Assembly (NCBI GenBank): GCA_030038715.1
Contig: JASHSO010000154.1
Span: 1 to 5,651, forward strand
Reading direction: 5' to 3'
Length of the DNA: 5,651 bases
Source: Streptosporangiaceae bacterium
Lineage (GTDB): Bacteria; Actinomycetota; Actinomycetes; Streptosporangiales; Streptosporangiaceae
Below, piece by piece: positions 4,584 through 5,651 of the stretch. Made by a program: the position numbers and the translations under genes. The notes under the pieces were generated by a model. That model did not search any database. It was not told where the DNA came from and saw only the letters and a program-made list of their open reading frames with translations. Within the stretch, counting starts at the first letter, position 1; every line of letters starts with the position of its first letter.

Positions 4584-5288
4584 TCACCGAGCTATCCCGC
4601 CGTGACCGCGACGAAGTCCTGTCGATGCTTCGGGTACCTGTGCGCGAGCCGGCTGCCCGGCCTGGAGATGGACGATGGCCCACCCCGTGATGTGCGTCCA
4701 TCGCAGCGCCCGCGGCGAGTCAGTCGGGGTGATCAGCCACACGTGCGTCAGCGGTGTCGGCGGCACGACGGAGGGCAACTCGTCAGTGCCTGCAATGCCC
4801 AGCCCGGCCTCGGTGTCTGGGTGAATCAGGACCGCAAGGTGACGCTCCGCGGTGTCAGCCCTGGCCAGTTTGCGGAGCTTGTTCTTGGCGAGTTCAGTCG
4901 CAAGGAAGTCGGTGATCCACTGATCGGCTGTGTGTCGCACCCAGCCCCAGCTAGCAACAACAGCGGGCATCACGTAGACGTGGCCTGGGCGGTCGCTGTC
5001 TTCGACACCGTGCACGGACTGGATGCCGAATGCTTCAAGCCGGTCCCGCCACGGATCGCCGTAGTCAGACAACGCCGACGCGCTGACCTGGCCCTGCTGT
5101 TCCATTTCTGCCAGAAGAGCGACCAAGCCCGCAGATCCGCCGAGTGCCCGCACATCGGCCTGTGGGGTGATATTGACGAACCATGCGAACCCCGAGGCCG
5201 GAACCTTGAGCTTGGACAGATGACGCTGCGCCGCGGCGATGACGCTCAGCCGGGCGGCGTCAGCCTCGCTGGTAGACCGACGCCGCAT
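4584..5288 (-). CDS. Protein of unknown function, probably 5'-truncated
   Basis: This frame of 234 residues has good codon pattern through most of its length. I recognise the general look of an uncharacterised actinobacterial family but know no function. Visible landmarks are FAWFVNITPQADVRALGG (34-51), DRPGHVYVMPAVVASWGWV (99-117), an amphipathic stretch WITDFLATELAKNKLRKLARAD (124-145, listed in parts: WITDFLATEL, AKNKLRKLARAD), AERHLAVLI (148-156) and a C-terminal LTHVWLITPTD (180-190) with TGWAIV. No signal peptide or membrane segment is seen. ATG 5288 is preceded by an in-frame TGA, with GAGGTGA just upstream, too close for an ideal ribosome binding site. The start coincides with the edge of the aminotransferase fragment, suggesting the original N-terminus was lost. 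The last 25 residues run antisense into the DUF4209 ORF and look unlike the rest. A truncated remnant is likelier than an intact gene. Confidence 0.6.
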   Translation of the reverse strand: MRRRSTSEADAARLSVIAAAQRHLSKLKVPASGFAWFVNITPQADVRALGGSAGLVALLAEMEQQGQVSASALSDYGDPWRDRLEAFGIQSVHGVEDSDRPGHVYVMPAVVASWGWVRHTADQWITDFLATELAKNKLRKLARADTAERHLAVLIHPDTEAGLGIAGTDELPSVVPPTPLTHVWLITPTDSPRALRWTHITGWAIVHLQAGQPARAQVPEASTGLRRGHGGIAR

Positions 5289-5612
5289 TCACCTCGATGA
5301 TCGCAGTCGCCGACCGGTACACCGCCGGGGTGCAGGCGGTGCTCGACAGCCGCGATCTGCCGTGGAGCATCACCCGGCTCGGCGCGCGGGCGGAGTACCG
5401 GTTCTGCCCGCAGCCGCCGCGCAGCGGGGGCGAGTCGGGCTGCCGCCGAGGACCGGGCGCTGGATGAGTACCTGCACCTGTACCTGCTCAACCGCGGCTT
5501 CCTCATCACCCCGTTCCACAACATGGCGCTGATGTGCCCGGACACTACCGGCGCCGACGCGGACGCGCACACGGCCGTGTTCGCCGCCGCGGCCGACGAG
5601 CTGCTCAGCTGA
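5276..5612 (+). pseudogene. C-terminal fragment of a class III aminotransferase, frameshifted
   Basis: Two adjoining frames encode the C-terminal small domain of a PLP-dependent class III aminotransferase of the glutamate-1-semialdehyde aminomutase-like type. From about 5276, TDAAFTSMIAVADRYTAGVQ leads to LPWSITRLGARAEYRFCPQP; this frame ends at TGA 5465-5467. From about 5439 homology moves to the next frame: AAAEDRALDEYLHLYLLNRG, then FLITPFHNMALMCPDTTGAD, ending at TGA 5610-5612. Removing one G from the GGG at 5437-5439 restores one continuous frame. About three quarters of the protein is missing, including the PLP-binding lysine domain (full length is about 430-460 residues), and a stop (TAG 5273-5275) precedes the homology. 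It abuts the start of the minus-strand gene, marking a rearrangement junction near 5275. Enzyme substrate cannot be inferred. Confidence 0.75.
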
Positions 5613-5651
5613 CTGGTGACAAGAATTTATAAATACAAGACTTAGGTATGT

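Larger units (their letters stand above)
3971..4690 (+). pseudogene. DUF4209 C-terminal (HEPN-like) fragment fused to non-homologous leader
   Basis: The ORF encodes 239 residues. From about residue 62 (4155) it matches the C-terminal domain of DUF4209 proteins: FRHFWSGDYQACVHVVAPKV, LYPLLHELEDLALDESW, then LRWLLLGPTGQNIRNEVAHG. The R154-x4-H159 in RNEVAHG is the HEPN-type motif of this family; in other HEPN proteins it marks an RNase active site, but activity has not been shown here. Full DUF4209 proteins have roughly 600 residues, so most of the N-terminus is missing. Residues 1-60 have weak codon bias, resemble nothing, and include read-through of an antisense tRNA 3' end (RCWVRTNGG). A strong GGAGG lies seven bases before ATG 3971, so a chimeric protein could be translated. 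The 3' end overlaps the minus-strand gene by 107 bases. I call it a 5'-truncated remnant; a functional domesticated HEPN protein is the alternative. Confidence 0.7.

Noticed and set aside
5239..5532. 97-residue plus-strand ORF overlapping the aminotransferase fragment
   Set aside because: It is an out-of-frame shadow. The homologous residues are in the other two plus frames.
1..5651. CRISPR array or rRNA gene
   Set aside because: There is no regularly spaced repeat series of the right size and no conserved rRNA stretch anywhere in the window.

Overview
The window comes from a high-GC actinomycete. Third codon positions are mostly G or C, two genes appear to be expressed without a 5' leader, and the fragments resemble protein families common in Streptomyces and Frankia relatives. 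The genus cannot be fixed from sequence alone. The stretch reads as an accessory-genome graveyard: three genes look intact, and most of the rest is broken pieces of unrelated genes on both strands. All family assignments come from recognising motifs by eye, without database searches.

Left part (1-668): a two-gene operon encoding a BrnT-like toxin and a ribbon-helix-helix antitoxin that overlap by 11 bases. It has a leaderless-type start and a small palindrome over the presumed -10 box. Next (669-1791): a gene-poor stretch with a tandem GTTAGCAAG repeat, an alpha/beta-hydrolase pseudogene that lost its middle and shifted frame twice, a possible 36-residue membrane peptide on the minus strand, and the C-terminal piece of a VapC-like PIN toxin. 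At 1933-2075 lies a short piece of a tyrosine-recombinase catalytic domain.

Middle (2177-3514, minus strand): the largest intact gene, an AAA/DUF4143 ATPase with Walker A, Walker B and a C-terminal nuclease-fold-like motif. Its start has leaderless geometry, and repeated GAATTC-containing boxes lie upstream. The region at 3515-3970 has no convincing gene, but holds paired GTCCGC boxes and a possible IS6-like end.

Right part (3971-5651): an open reading frame whose last three quarters are the C-terminal HEPN-like part of a DUF4209 protein. That homology begins where a minus-strand tRNA 3' end (tRNA-Tyr-like) stops. It converges on a minus-strand gene of unknown function that also looks 5'-truncated, followed by the C-terminal end of a class III aminotransferase with a one-base frameshift.

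The integrase fragment, the solo tRNA 3' end, the toxin-antitoxin pair and the stacked truncations together suggest the remains of one or more integrative elements that used a tRNA gene as target. No intact novel multi-gene system is evident. The most promising leads are the tRNA/DUF4209 junction, the ATPase with its repeat-bearing promoter region, and the divergent toxin-antitoxin pair.
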